From the NCBI RefSeq assembly GCF_016653115.1, contig NZ_NHRX01000016.1:60941-124940 (forward strand): 64,000 nucleotides of DNA, written 5' to 3'. The notes under the pieces are model-generated. The model did no database searches and was not told the origin of the DNA. It was given only the letters and a program-made list of their open reading frames with translations. The number at the start of each line of letters is the position of its first letter. Within the stretch, counting starts at the first letter, position 1. Shown here piece by piece: positions 32,941-47,389 of this stretch. The translations under genes were made by a program, and so were the position numbers. Source of the DNA: Rhodocyclus purpureus (GTDB lineage: Bacteria > Pseudomonadota > Gammaproteobacteria > Burkholderiales > Rhodocyclaceae).

Positions 32941-34119
32941 TCAATCCTTGGCGGCCAGGAAATCGCGGATCAGCGCAGCCAGGCGGACGACGAGTTCGCG
33001 TCCTTCTTCGACGCTGAAGTTGAGCGCCGGCAGCAGGCGGACGACCTTGTCGGCGGTGACGTTGATCAGGAGGCCGGCGTCGAGGCCGCGCTGGACGAGG
33101 ACGCCGCAGGGACGGTCGAGCTCGATGCCGATCATCAGGCCGCGGCCGCGGATGTCGACGATTCCCTTAGCACCGGCGAGTTCGCTGCGCAGGCCCTCGC
33201 GGATCATCTGGCCGACGGCGACCGTGTGCTCGAGCAAGCCTGCCTTAGCGACCGTGTCGAGCACGGCGAGCGCCGCACTGCAGGCGAGCGGATTGCCGCC
33301 GAAGGTCGAGCCGTGGTTGCCCGGGCCGAACAGTCCGGCGGCACGGCCGCTGGCGAGACAGGCGCCGATCGGAACGCCGCCGCCCAGGCCCTTGGCCAGG
33401 GTGACGACGTCGGGCAGGATGCCTGCGTGCTGGTAGCCGAACCACTTGCCGGTCCGGCCGATCCCGCACTGCACCTCGTCGCAGATGAGCAGCCAGCCCC
33501 GCTCGTCGCAGAGCGCGCGCAGGCCGTGCAGGTAGTCGGGGTCGGCGAGATGGATGCCGCCTTCGCCCTGCAGCACTTCGAGCATGACGGCGACAACGTT
33601 GTGGTTGTGCTCGCCGACGGCACGGATCGCGGCCAGGTCGTTGAACGGGACGCGCACGAAACCGGAAACGAGCGGCTCGAAACCCGCCTGCGTCTTGCGG
33701 TTGCCGGTGGCCGACAGCGTCGCCAGCGTGCGCCCGTGGAACGAATGTTCCATGACGATGATGTTGGCGCTGTCGATGTTGCGCTGGTGTCCGTAGAAGC
33801 GCGCGAGCTTGATCGCCGCCTCGTTCGCCTCGGCGCCGGAGTTGCCGAAGAACACTTCGTCCATGCCGGACAGTGCGGCCAGGCGGTCGGACAGTTCTTC
33901 TGCCGCGGGAATACGATAGAGATTGGAGGTGTGCAGCAGGCGCGCCGCCTGCCCGGCGATCGCAGCGACCAGCGCCGGGTGATTGTGGCCCAGCGTATTG
34001 ACGGCGATCCCGGAGAGCGCGTCGAGGTAGCTGCGCCCCTCGCTATCGGTGACCCTGCTTCCCTGACCGTGAGTGAAAGCCACCGGCAGGCGGGCATAGG
34101 TATTCATCAGGTGAGACAT
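32941..34119 (-). CDS. argD: Acetylornithine aminotransferase
   Basis: A class III PLP aminotransferase making N-acetylornithine. 392 residues from ATG 34119, which has GAGG at proper distance; an ATG 6 bp upstream overlaps that site. Motifs are FFGNSGAEANEAAIKLAR, ICDEVQCGIGRTG and the PLP lysine in TLAKGLGGGVPIGA. First gene of the arg cluster, divergent from the DUF3579 gene. Confidence 0.95.
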   Translation of the reverse strand: MSHLMNTYARLPVAFTHGQGSRVTDSEGRSYLDALSGIAVNTLGHNHPALVAAIAGQAARLLHTSNLYRIPAAEELSDRLAALSGMDEVFFGNSGAEANEAAIKLARFYGHQRNIDSANIIVMEHSFHGRTLATLSATGNRKTQAGFEPLVSGFVRVPFNDLAAIRAVGEHNHNVVAVMLEVLQGEGGIHLADPDYLHGLRALCDERGWLLICDEVQCGIGRTGKWFGYQHAGILPDVVTLAKGLGGGVPIGACLASGRAAGLFGPGNHGSTFGGNPLACSAALAVLDTVAKAGLLEHTVAVGQMIREGLRSELAGAKGIVDIRGRGLMIGIELDRPCGVLVQRGLDAGLLINVTADKVVRLLPALNFSVEEGRELVVRLAALIRDFLAAKD

Positions 34120-34568
34120 AAGCATCCTCTTGTGTGAGGCCCTGAAACTGAAACGGCGGCTTGCGCCGCCGGATTGACGAAGATCGTCGCTACAAAGCCG
34201 CAGGCTGCGGCATTCTCTGCCGCAACGGGGGAGTCGCCACGACAGGCACGGCCCCGGCCAATCGAGTATTCGATGTTAAGGGAAAAGCAAGGCCTTGTAC
34301 ATCGTCCCCGCTGCCCCTGCGCTAGCGCGAATACGCACGCCGCGGGCGTTGTCGTGCGTCGGGCGTTTTCAGGGCCGCCGCTTTCGTGAAAATGAAGGAA
34401 CTTCTGATTGTGCCGGCAGTCCGTGACCACCATGTTACCCCTGTTGCAGACCGTGCATGCCGGGGCCGGAGCGAATACTGGATCATGTTTCGCTGTGTGA
34501 GGCCTTAGCCCTGTATACTTCGACCCGTGTTGCTCCGCCACCGCAACCTAATCCAGCAGACCGCCAAA
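34120..34568. other. Divergent intergenic region argD / DUF3579
   Basis: About 450 bp without a gene. A GGCGGC-TTGC-GCCGCC hairpin lies near 34154-34169, in the argD leader. TATACT at 34514-34519 is a likely -10 box for the DUF3579 gene, but the -35 is poor. No clear ArgR box was recognised. An AT-richer stretch lies at 34260-34290. Confidence 0.35.
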
Positions 34569-34964
34569 ATGCAAACGTCTTCTGAAACGCCACAGCCCAA
34601 TCCCTCCGGCACGACGTCGAGCGCCGCGGAGGCCTCCCCTGCAACCACGCCCGCACGCGCGGCCGCACGCCCCGGGTCCTTCGTCATCGTCGGCCAGACG
34701 ACCGGTGGCAAGCGCTTTCGCCCGAGCGACTGGGCAGAACGCCTGTGCGGCGCCTTGTCCGCATTCGGTGCGCGCAAGCGGGTCCAGTACTCGCCTTATG
34801 TCGGCCCCGGCGATTTCGAGGGCTTCAAGGCAGTCTTCGTCGATGGCGAGCTCTACGAGTTCGAGCCGACGGCCTACCGCTTCGTGCAGCACTTCGCGCA
34901 CGACAACGAACTGCGCGTCGTCGAGAACGTGACGCGTGCACAAATCGAAGGCGCCGCCAGCTAG
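34569..34964 (+). CDS. DUF3579 domain protein
   Basis: 131 residues. The first 35 are Ser/Ala/Pro-rich and probably disordered. The rest matches DUF3579: KRFRPSDWAERLCGALSAFG, YSPYVGPGDFEGFKAVFVDG and FVQHFAHDNELRVVE. In Betaproteobacteria this family commonly sits beside arginine genes, as here, but its role is unknown to me. Its 3' end overlaps the convergent radical SAM gene by 4 bp. Confidence 0.85.
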   Translation: MQTSSETPQPNPSGTTSSAAEASPATTPARAAARPGSFVIVGQTTGGKRFRPSDWAERLCGALSAFGARKRVQYSPYVGPGDFEGFKAVFVDGELYEFEPTAYRFVQHFAHDNELRVVENVTRAQIEGAAS

Positions 34965-35863
34965 CCGACGAGACAACCCTGGCCACCGTAGGTGGCCAGA
35001 TCGGCGGCAATCGCATTGGCTGCCGGGAAGTTTGTATGGCACCAGTCGGGGGCGATCAGCGTCGGCGGACGCGCAGTCGCCGTCACCCGGTGGAAGATCA
35101 CCTCCGGTGGAGTCCGCCGGATCAGGTCGGCGGCGATCGCCGCGTAGGCCGCGAGCGTCGGTGGCGCCACTTCCCCACGCGCATGCTGTGCCGCCATGCT
35201 GCAGCCCTTGACGATCATCAGCGGGTGCAGCTTGATCCCCTCGACGCCGAGCGCCAGCACCCTGGCGTGCGTCTCGCGCATCATCGCCTCGCTCTCCCCG
35301 GGCAGCCCCAGGATCAGATGCGCGCAGACCGGTACACCGAAGCGCCGCGCGCGGGCCACCGCGTCGGCGTAGGCGGCGAAGCCGTGTCCGCGGTTGATCC
35401 TCTGCAAGGTCTCGTCGTGCGCGCTCTGTAGCCCGAGTTCGAGCCACACCTCGTAGCCCTGCGCCCGATAGCCGGCGAGGATCTCCAGCACGCCATCGGG
35501 AACACAGTCGGGACGCGTGCCGACGCACAGGCCGACGACGTCGCTGTGGCTCACTGCCTCGGCGTAGAGGCGGCGCAATTCCTCGACTTCGGCGTAGGTA
35601 TTCGTGTACGCCTGGAAATAGGCAAGGTAACGCGTCGCCCGCGTCAGCTCAGCACGACGCGCGGCCATCTGCACGCTGATCGGCTGCTCGGCCTTGCCCT
35701 CGTTGAACGAGAGCACGCTGCAGAAGGTGCAGCCGCCGCGGCCGAGCGTGCCATCGCGGTTCGGACAGGTGAAGCCGGCGTGCAGGGAGAGCTTGCGCAC
35801 GCGCGTGCCGAAGCGAGCCTTGAGGTGGCGGCCGAAGGTGTTGATGTGGGTTTCGAGTTGCAC
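34961..35863 (-). CDS. Radical SAM protein, YhcC/TIGR01212 family
   Basis: 300 residues. The radical SAM cysteines occur in the extended form HAGFTCPNRDGTLGRGGCTF followed by CS (C-x11-C-x2-C), typical of the YhcC family. GLCVGTRPDCVPDGVLEIL and ELGLQSAHDETLQRINRGH are also family signatures, and LILGLPGE is retained. Substrate unknown. Confidence 0.9.
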   Translation of the reverse strand: MQLETHINTFGRHLKARFGTRVRKLSLHAGFTCPNRDGTLGRGGCTFCSVLSFNEGKAEQPISVQMAARRAELTRATRYLAYFQAYTNTYAEVEELRRLYAEAVSHSDVVGLCVGTRPDCVPDGVLEILAGYRAQGYEVWLELGLQSAHDETLQRINRGHGFAAYADAVARARRFGVPVCAHLILGLPGESEAMMRETHARVLALGVEGIKLHPLMIVKGCSMAAQHARGEVAPPTLAAYAAIAADLIRRTPPEVIFHRVTATARPPTLIAPDWCHTNFPAANAIAADLATYGGQGCLVG

Positions 35864-36135
35864 GGGCGGTGGGTCGGGAGGCGGGCGTCGGAATCCGGCG
35901 TATCGCCCGGAAAGGCGCGAATCTTAGCACCGGTCGCCGCCAGCGGCGACGGCACAGGCCACGGGTGTGCTGTCGCCAATATTTACAGCAGCACCCAGCA
36001 CTCCCGAAAAAAACTGCTCAAGCCATTGTTTTTCCTGAACCAGGAACCCCGGCCCGAAAAATGCTATAGTCATTTCGCATGCGTTGCCGGCATCGCTCGC
36101 AGCCGGTGCTGCGACCCGGCACACGGAGAGCCATC

Positions 36136-37173
36136 ATGAAAACCGCCCTGAAATTCCTCGTCGTCCTCTGGCTCTGGCTGCTCGGCGCGGCCAGTGCCTC
36201 GGCCCTGCCCTTCAGCTCACTTTACGTCTTCGGCGACAGCCTGTCGGATACGGGCGCCAGCGACTCCTCGGTGCTGAGCCTCTACAAGCTCATGAACCAG
36301 TGCAGCGCCTTCCACAACTGCCCGCCCTACGCCGATGCACGCTTCTCGAACGGCCGCACCGCCGCCGAATACCTCGCGGCCGCAATCCTGCCCGGTGGCG
36401 TGACGCCGTCGAACTTCCAGAGCTACGCGATCGGCGGCGCGACCACGGGGATCGGCAACATCGCAGACAACGGCAGCACCACCAGCGTCGGCAGCCAGGG
36501 AGCACCCGGCATGGCTGCGCAACTGGCGCTCTACCAGTCGACGCTGGGAACTGCCGGCAAGGCCGACCCGAACGCGCTGTATTTCATCTGGGGAGGCGCC
36601 AACGATTTCATTGCCCAAGGATCGCCCATCGCTGCCGCCGGCAACATCGCCGGCTACGTCGGGATGCTGGCGGCTGCCGGCGCCACCCACATCATGGTTC
36701 CCAACCTGCCCGATCTGAGCCAGACGCCGCGCTTCCTCGACCCGGACCTGCGCACACCCGAATCGGCGATGCTGCAGGGGCTGGCAGCGCAATTCAGCGC
36801 AGCCTTCAACGCCACGCTGCCGGGCTTGCTCGACGCCGTGGAGCTGGCAACCGGTGCCGACATCATCACGGTCGATACCTACTCGGTGCTCGCGAGCATC
36901 CCCTTGGGCACGCACAATCCCGGCTTCACCAACAAGTCGGACACCTGCCTGAACTGGAGCGTGACCGGCGAAGCGTTGATCTGCGGCACCCCTGACGCGT
37001 ACGTCTTCTGGGACTACGAGCATCCGACCACCGCTGCGCATGCACTGCTCGGCAGCGCTTTCGCCGCTGCGCTGATTCCCGAGCCCGGCACCTCGGCACT
37101 GCTCGCGCTCTCCCTCCTCGCCCTACCCCTGGCCTCGCGCAAGCACGCTCGCGCGCAGCGCCAGCCTGGCTGA
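36136..37173 (+). CDS. Secreted GDSL/SGNH esterase with PEP-CTERM anchor
   Basis: 345 residues. A signal peptide (MKTALKFLVVLWLWLLGAAS) leads to an SGNH hydrolase with block I FGDSLSDTG (nucleophile Ser), block III GGAND and block V DYEHP (catalytic Asp/His). The C-terminus IPEPGTSALLALSLLALPLA then RKHARAQR is a PEP-CTERM sorting signal (PEP, hydrophobic helix, basic tail). Export and processing by an exosortase is therefore expected. TATAGT near 36064 may be the -10 box. A GGCGAC/GTCGCC hairpin lies upstream at 35945-35977. Substrate unknown (ester or lipid). Confidence 0.9.
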   Translation: MKTALKFLVVLWLWLLGAASASALPFSSLYVFGDSLSDTGASDSSVLSLYKLMNQCSAFHNCPPYADARFSNGRTAAEYLAAAILPGGVTPSNFQSYAIGGATTGIGNIADNGSTTSVGSQGAPGMAAQLALYQSTLGTAGKADPNALYFIWGGANDFIAQGSPIAAAGNIAGYVGMLAAAGATHIMVPNLPDLSQTPRFLDPDLRTPESAMLQGLAAQFSAAFNATLPGLLDAVELATGADIITVDTYSVLASIPLGTHNPGFTNKSDTCLNWSVTGEALICGTPDAYVFWDYEHPTTAAHALLGSAFAAALIPEPGTSALLALSLLALPLASRKHARAQRQPG

Positions 37174-37328
37174 GCAGGAGCTTGCACCCCCCGCTGCCGC
37201 CCAGCCGGCGGCGGACCGGCTCGGGTACCAGGCGACCGTCACGCTTCCGTGAACGACTGTTACAGCCGCGTTAAAATGGGCGACCGATGCGCGCGCATCG
37301 GCCAGTCACCCAGTCCTCGGAGTCCATA

Positions 37329-38987
37329 ATGCCGGTGAAAATCGTCCAGTCGACCGCATCCGCCTACCAGTATCCGCTCTTGATCAAACAGCTCCTGCTC
37401 ACCCCGCTGGCGACAGCCCCCGAGCAGACGATCACCTACCAGGGGCGCGTGCGTCACACCTACAGCGAATTCCGGCAGCGCATCGGACGACTCGCCAACG
37501 CACTGGCCGGACTCGGCGTAGAGGCCGGCAGCACGGTGGCGGTGATGGATTGGGACAGCCACCGCTACCTCGAATGTTATTTTGCGGTACCGATGATGGG
37601 CGCGATCATCCAGACCGTTAACGTCCGCCTCTCGCCCGAGCAGATCCTGTACACGCTGAACCACGCCGAAGCCGATATTCTGCTGGTCAACAGCGAGTTC
37701 CTGCCGATCCTCGCGGCGATCGCCGACCGCCTGCAGACGGTGAAGCACTTCGTCCTGCTCAACGACGAGGCCAGCCTGCCGCAAGCGCCGGTCAGCTTCG
37801 CCGGCGAGTACGAGGCACTGCTCGCCGCCGCCGACGAGGATTACGAATTCCCCGACTTCGACGAGAACGCGCAGGCCTCGGTGTTCTACACCACCGGCAC
37901 CACCGGCGACCCGAAGGGTGTCTACTTCAGCCATCGCCAGCTCGTCCTGCACACGCTCGGCGTCGCAGTTGCCGCGGGCGCTTCGCGCACCCAGGGCCGC
38001 CTGCACCGCGAGGACGTGTACATGCCGCTGACGCCGATGTTCCACGTCCACGCCTGGGGCTTCCCCTACATCGCGACGATGCTCGGCGTGAAGCAGGTCT
38101 ATCCGGGGCGCTACCAGCCCGACCTGCTCTGCCGGCTGATCGCCGACGAGGGCGTGACCTTCTCGCACTGCGTGCCGACCATTCTGCACCTCGTCCTGAG
38201 CCACCCGCACGCCAAGGACCTCGACCTGTCGGGCTGGAAGCTGGTCATCGGTGGCTCGGCGATGCCGGAGGCGATGGCGATCGCCGCGCACAAGCGCGGC
38301 ATCGACCTGTTCACCGGCTACGGCATGTCGGAAACCTGCCCGGTGCTCTCGCTCGCCCACCTCACGGACGCCGACCTGCAATTGCCGCCCGAGCAGCAGG
38401 CGGTGCTGCGCGCCAAGACCGGGCTGCCGCTGCCGCTCGTCGACCTGCGCATCGTCGACCAGGACATGCAGGACGTGGCCCACGACGGCAAGGCGACCGG
38501 CGAGGTCGTCGTGCGTGCGCCGTGGCTGACGCAGGGCTACCTGAAGTCGCCGGCAGCGGCTGAGGAACTGTGGGCCGGCGGCTACCTGCACACCAGCGAC
38601 ATCGGCAACATCGACCAACGCGGCTACGTGAAGATCACCGACCGCATCAAGGACGTGATCAAGGTCGCCGGCGAATGGACCTCGTCCCTGCAGATCGAGG
38701 ACATCATCGCCAAGCACGAGGCGGTGCAGGAAGTCGCGGTGATCGGCGTCCCCGACCCGAAGTGGGGCGAGCGGCCGCTGGCACTGGTACTGTTGAAGCC
38801 CGAGCACGCAGGCGAGGTCAGCGAACACGTCATCCGCAACTACGCGGCGCACGCGATCGAGGCGGCCGGCATCTCACGCTACGGCATCCTGCTCCAGGTC
38901 TCCTTCGTCAAGCGCCTCCTGAAGACCAGCGTCGGCAAGATGAACAAGCGCGACATGCGCGCCGACCCGGACGCGCTGCGCGAGTGA
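37329..38987 (+). CDS. Acyl-CoA synthetase (AMP-binding, medium/long-chain type)
   Basis: 552 residues. The adenylation loop is FYTTGTTGDPKGVYFSH, with YGMSETCPV and the hinge/C-terminal motif DRIKDVIKVAGEW. The C-terminal catalytic lysine lies near KTSVGKMNKRDMRA. Activates a carboxylic acid to its CoA thioester via acyl-AMP. It resembles fatty-acid ligases of the FadD3/AlkK-like group. TAAAAT at 37272-37277 may be its -10 box. ATG 37329 fits the family start. It is convergent with the next gene, 13 bp apart. Confidence 0.92.
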   Translation: MPVKIVQSTASAYQYPLLIKQLLLTPLATAPEQTITYQGRVRHTYSEFRQRIGRLANALAGLGVEAGSTVAVMDWDSHRYLECYFAVPMMGAIIQTVNVRLSPEQILYTLNHAEADILLVNSEFLPILAAIADRLQTVKHFVLLNDEASLPQAPVSFAGEYEALLAAADEDYEFPDFDENAQASVFYTTGTTGDPKGVYFSHRQLVLHTLGVAVAAGASRTQGRLHREDVYMPLTPMFHVHAWGFPYIATMLGVKQVYPGRYQPDLLCRLIADEGVTFSHCVPTILHLVLSHPHAKDLDLSGWKLVIGGSAMPEAMAIAAHKRGIDLFTGYGMSETCPVLSLAHLTDADLQLPPEQQAVLRAKTGLPLPLVDLRIVDQDMQDVAHDGKATGEVVVRAPWLTQGYLKSPAAAEELWAGGYLHTSDIGNIDQRGYVKITDRIKDVIKVAGEWTSSLQIEDIIAKHEAVQEVAVIGVPDPKWGERPLALVLLKPEHAGEVSEHVIRNYAAHAIEAAGISRYGILLQVSFVKRLLKTSVGKMNKRDMRADPDALRE

Positions 38988-39000
38988 GCGCGCGCCGCCC

Positions 39001-40014
39001 TCAGTGGAGGCCGGCGCAGACCCGGTTGCGACCGCGGCTCTTCGCTGCGTAGAGGGCCCGGTCCGCCTCGCTCAGGAACTCGGAGAGCACGCCCTGCTGC
39101 CGTGGCCGGCAGCTGGCTGCACCGATGCTGATGGTGACCACGTCGGCCACCTGCGACTGCGGATGGGGGATGTTCAGTTCGGCGACGCGCCGGCGCAACC
39201 TTTCGCCCACCAGCAGGGCACCGGGCGCATCGCAGTCGGGGAGGATGGCGAGGAACTCCTCGCCCCCGTAGCGACCGACGAAGTCGCTGCAGCGCAGCAA
39301 TCCGGCGCGCAGTTCGTGCGCCACCCGGCGCAGGCAGACGTCGCCGAGGCCGTGTCCACAGCAGTCGTTGTAGGCCTTGAACATGTCGATGTCGATCATC
39401 AGCAGCGACAGCAGGCCACCGCTGCGCTGCGCACGGGCCCACTCGCTGCTCAGCGTCGTTTCCAGTGCCCGCCGGTTGGGGATGTCGGTGAGCCCGTCTA
39501 CGAAAGCCATCCTTTCGAGCATCTCGGACTTGAGCTTGAGCCGGACATGGACGGCGACGCGCGCCTTGACGAGCAGGATATCGAAGGGTTTGCTGATGTA
39601 GTCCACGGCACCGAGCGCAAAACCCTGTTGCTGATCCCTGGGCTGGTCCAGCGCCGTCACGAAGATGACCGGAATGTTCCGGGTGCTGATCTCGCCCTTG
39701 ATGCGCCGGCAGACTTCGTAGCCGTCCATTCCCGGCATCATGATGTCGAGCAGGATGAGGTCCGGCTTCCGCTCCTCGCCAAGGATGGCCAAGCCTTCCT
39801 CACCGCTCGACGCAGTGCGCACCAGGTAGTCCTTGCGCAGCGCGTGCGTCAGCAACTGACAGTTGATCGGCGTATCGTCGATGACCAGGATGTAGGGCAG
39901 CGGCGGCGCTGCCGTGTTGGCTGCGCCCCGCCGCTCGGCGTCCCCGTGCGGCGCGACGGGCGTGTCGAGGCTGGGTCCGCGCTCTTCTGCGGACGAGGTT
40001 GCAGGAGGGATCAT
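39001..40014 (-). CDS. Response regulator with diguanylate cyclase domain (REC-GGDEF)
   Basis: 337 residues. After a 40-residue disordered start, a receiver domain has the acidic pair D46/D47, phospho-acceptor D90 (LILLDIMMPGMDGYE) and K142. The GGDEF domain has GRYGGEEFLAILPD with the active loop GGEEF at 250-254. An I-site RCSD (241-244) lies 5 residues before it, so product inhibition by c-di-GMP is expected. The PleD/WspR-like design suggests c-di-GMP synthesis on phosphorylation. It is divergent from the giant hybrid kinase, its likely partner by position. Confidence 0.93.
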   Translation of the reverse strand: MIPPATSSAEERGPSLDTPVAPHGDAERRGAANTAAPPLPYILVIDDTPINCQLLTHALRKDYLVRTASSGEEGLAILGEERKPDLILLDIMMPGMDGYEVCRRIKGEISTRNIPVIFVTALDQPRDQQQGFALGAVDYISKPFDILLVKARVAVHVRLKLKSEMLERMAFVDGLTDIPNRRALETTLSSEWARAQRSGGLLSLLMIDIDMFKAYNDCCGHGLGDVCLRRVAHELRAGLLRCSDFVGRYGGEEFLAILPDCDAPGALLVGERLRRRVAELNIPHPQSQVADVVTISIGAASCRPRQQGVLSEFLSEADRALYAAKSRGRNRVCAGLH

Positions 40015-40257
40015 GGACGACAGCTTGCGAACGGGCGGGGAGTCAAGGATATCGGCCGGCGTACCCCGCTGGCAACCCTTATCGGCGCGTGGTACACGGC
40101 AGCGACGGTCCTGCCACCCCTCGCAAAATAGTGAAAGACGGCAGCGCTGCGATATCCTTTGGCAAGCGCCTGCCGATCTGTTAAAAACACCTTACGCGCC
40201 CAACCCCGAACAGGTCAGACGGCAAGCCGCCGCACGATCCCCCCCGAGACCCAAGAG

Positions 40258-45220
<4,963 letters not shown>

Positions 45221-45237
<17 letters not shown>

Positions 45238-46474
45238 TCCGCTACCCGGCGAGCAGCCCGCTGCCGACGCGCCCGTCGTCCTCGTCGTCGACGACAACCC
45301 GGAAAACCTGCACGTCATCGCCGAGCTGCTGTCGCCGTACTACCGCGTCCGCGTCGCCAACTCGGGGCCGCGCGCGCTGCAGCTGGTGGCGCAGGCGCCT
45401 TGCCCGGAATTGATCCTGCTCGACGTGATGATGCCGGGCATGGACGGTCATGCCGTGATCGCCCGGCTCAAGGAAAATCCGGCGACGCGCGCGATCCCGG
45501 TCATCTTCCTCACCGCGCTGGACTCGACCGAGGATGAGGAGAAGGGACTCGAACTCGGCGCCGTCGACTACATCACCAAGCCGCTGCGCCCGGCGATCCT
45601 GCTCTCCCGCGTGCGCACGCAGCTCGGCTTCTTCCGCTCGCGCAAAGCGCTGGAACGCTACAAGGACGAACTCGAGCGGAGGGTCGAGGAACGCACGCAG
45701 AAACTCGCGCAGGCGCTGCAGGCGGTCGAATCGGCGAGTCGTGCGCGCAGCGAATTCCTGAGCAACATGAACCACGAGATCCGCACGCCGATGAACGGCA
45801 TCCTCGGCACGAGCGAACTGCTGCTCGCCAGCGGGCTCAACGACGAACAGCGCGAGCTGGCCGAGATGACAAAAGAAAGCGCCGATGCGCTGTTCGTCAT
45901 GCTCAGGGACGTGCTCGAGTTCGCCGCGGCGGATTCCGAGCAACAAACACTGGTCGTCGCACCGTTCGCGCTCGGCGAAGTGATCGAGGCGATCTCGCGG
46001 CGCTTCGCCGCCCCCGCCGCCGCCAAGCAGCTGGCCTTCGCTTGCCGGATCGCGCCGGAGACGCCGACGACGCTGCTCGGCGACTCGGCCAGGCTCACGC
46101 AGATCCTGGCCAGGATCGTCGACAACGCGGTGAAGTTCACGCCGGCCGGCGCCGTGTCGGTCGAGGTCGGGCCGGTCCCCACCGCCGAGCGTGCGGCAGC
46201 GCAGTCGGTGTGGCTGCGTTTCGACGTGCGCGACAGCGGCATCGGCATCCCCCCCGAGCACGCCGAGCGTATGTTCCAGCCATTCACGCAGGCCGACGCC
46301 TCGCTGACCCGACGCCACGGCGGCACCGGGCTCGGGCTCGCCATCGCCGCCGCCCAGATCAGCCTGCTGCGCGGAACGATCACGCAGCAGCCGGTTGCCG
46401 GCGGCGGCACCCTGTTCCGGATCGAAGTGCCGTTCGTCCGGCTCCCGGAGGGAAGTGCTGCCGCAGGCGGCTGA
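45221..46474 (+). CDS. Response regulator-histidine kinase (REC-HisKA-HATPase)
   Basis: 417 residues. The N-terminal receiver has phospho-acceptor D68 ([15 protein letters not shown]) and K120. A coiled coil ([20 protein letters not shown]) leads to HisKA with H185 ([15 protein letters not shown]) and an ATPase domain ([23 protein letters not shown]). No membrane helix is seen, so it is cytoplasmic. It begins inside the end of the giant kinase gene (17 bp overlap) behind a GGAGGAG-like site, so the two are translationally coupled. Its receiver may take phosphate from the giant kinase's HPt; this is inference. Confidence 0.92.
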
Positions 46475-46493
46475 GCCGCGCGCGCAGCCCCGC

Positions 46494-46904
46494 TCAGAAG
46501 CCGACTGCGAGCAACGCCAGCGCTGCCGCCACGGTGGCGACGAAGGCGCTGCCGTAAAAGACGAGGCGTGCGCCGTTGCCCGCGTCGATGCCGAAGTCGT
46601 GCAGGCTGTGAAAGATGCGGTGCGCGGCGTGCCAGAAGAAGAAAGCGACGACGGCGAGGACGAAGGCCTTGCCGATCGGGTTCTGCACGAGCGCGAGCAC
46701 GTTCTCGTAGCGCATCGCGTCGGCGGGCAGCAGGAAGCCGAGCGGGATCGCGATGCCGGTGATGAAGACCAGCATCGGCCCGATCAGCGCCGAGATCATG
46801 CCGCCGGCGCCGAACAGCGCCCAGAAGATCGGCTCGGGCGAACGCCGCTGCGCCTTGTCGCCGGCGACGCGGATCGAATGGGTGGTACGCACTTGCAGTT
46901 TCAT
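46494..46904 (-). CDS. frdD: Fumarate reductase membrane subunit D
   Basis: 136 residues with three membrane helices. It aligns well with E. coli FrdD (119): EPIFWALFGAGGMISALIGP, IAIPLGFLLPADAMRYENVL and HRIFHSLHDFGI. It anchors the catalytic dimer and binds quinol. The N-terminus is about 20 residues longer than in E. coli. It overlaps frdC by 4 bp. Confidence 0.92.
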   Translation of the reverse strand: MKLQVRTTHSIRVAGDKAQRRSPEPIFWALFGAGGMISALIGPMLVFITGIAIPLGFLLPADAMRYENVLALVQNPIGKAFVLAVVAFFFWHAAHRIFHSLHDFGIDAGNGARLVFYGSAFVATVAAALALLAVGF

Positions 46905-47389
46905 CGCGCCAGCTCCCGGACGATGACGAAGAGGACGAGGCTCGCCGCCGCCGCCGCCGCGAGCGCGCCACCGGTGATCGCGGCCTCGGGCAGACGACGG
47001 CCGCCGACGCGCACGGGCGGCATCGTCTTCGGCATGATCTCGAACCAGGTCCATGAATGGAAGGCGAAGACCGCCAGCAACAGGCCGTGGAAGGCGATCG
47101 ACAACGGGCTCTGCAGCGCTGCCAGCCAGCCGTTGAAGGCCGCCTCGCCTTGCGCCAGGCGGATCAGGCCCACCAGCAGGATCAGTGCGTAGGCGCCGAC
47201 GAAGAGCGCGCTACCCTCGCGCGCCATGTAGCGGACGAAGAAGGGATTGCGCCGCCACCAGCCGGCCATCGGACGCACGTAGGGGCGGCGCGGGTTCGCC
47301 GCCTCGCCGCCCTGGCCCGAGCGCCCGGCCAGGTACACCGGACTGCCGGCCGCGTGGCCGGGCTTGTGCAGCGGATCGATGGTCTTCAC
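46901..47389 (-). CDS. frdC: Fumarate reductase membrane subunit C
   Basis: 162 residues with three membrane helices. The motif RRPYVRPMAGWWRRNPFFVR followed by YMAREGSA matches FrdC, as does HSWTWFEIMPKTMPP. About 35 extra N-terminal residues precede the RPYVRPM motif compared with E. coli (131 residues). The longer start is favoured by the 4 bp overlap with the frdB stop. Confidence 0.92.
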   Translation of the reverse strand: MKTIDPLHKPGHAAGSPVYLAGRSGQGGEAANPRRPYVRPMAGWWRRNPFFVRYMAREGSALFVGAYALILLVGLIRLAQGEAAFNGWLAALQSPLSIAFHGLLLAVFAFHSWTWFEIMPKTMPPVRVGGRRLPEAAITGGALAAAAAASLVLFVIVRELAR

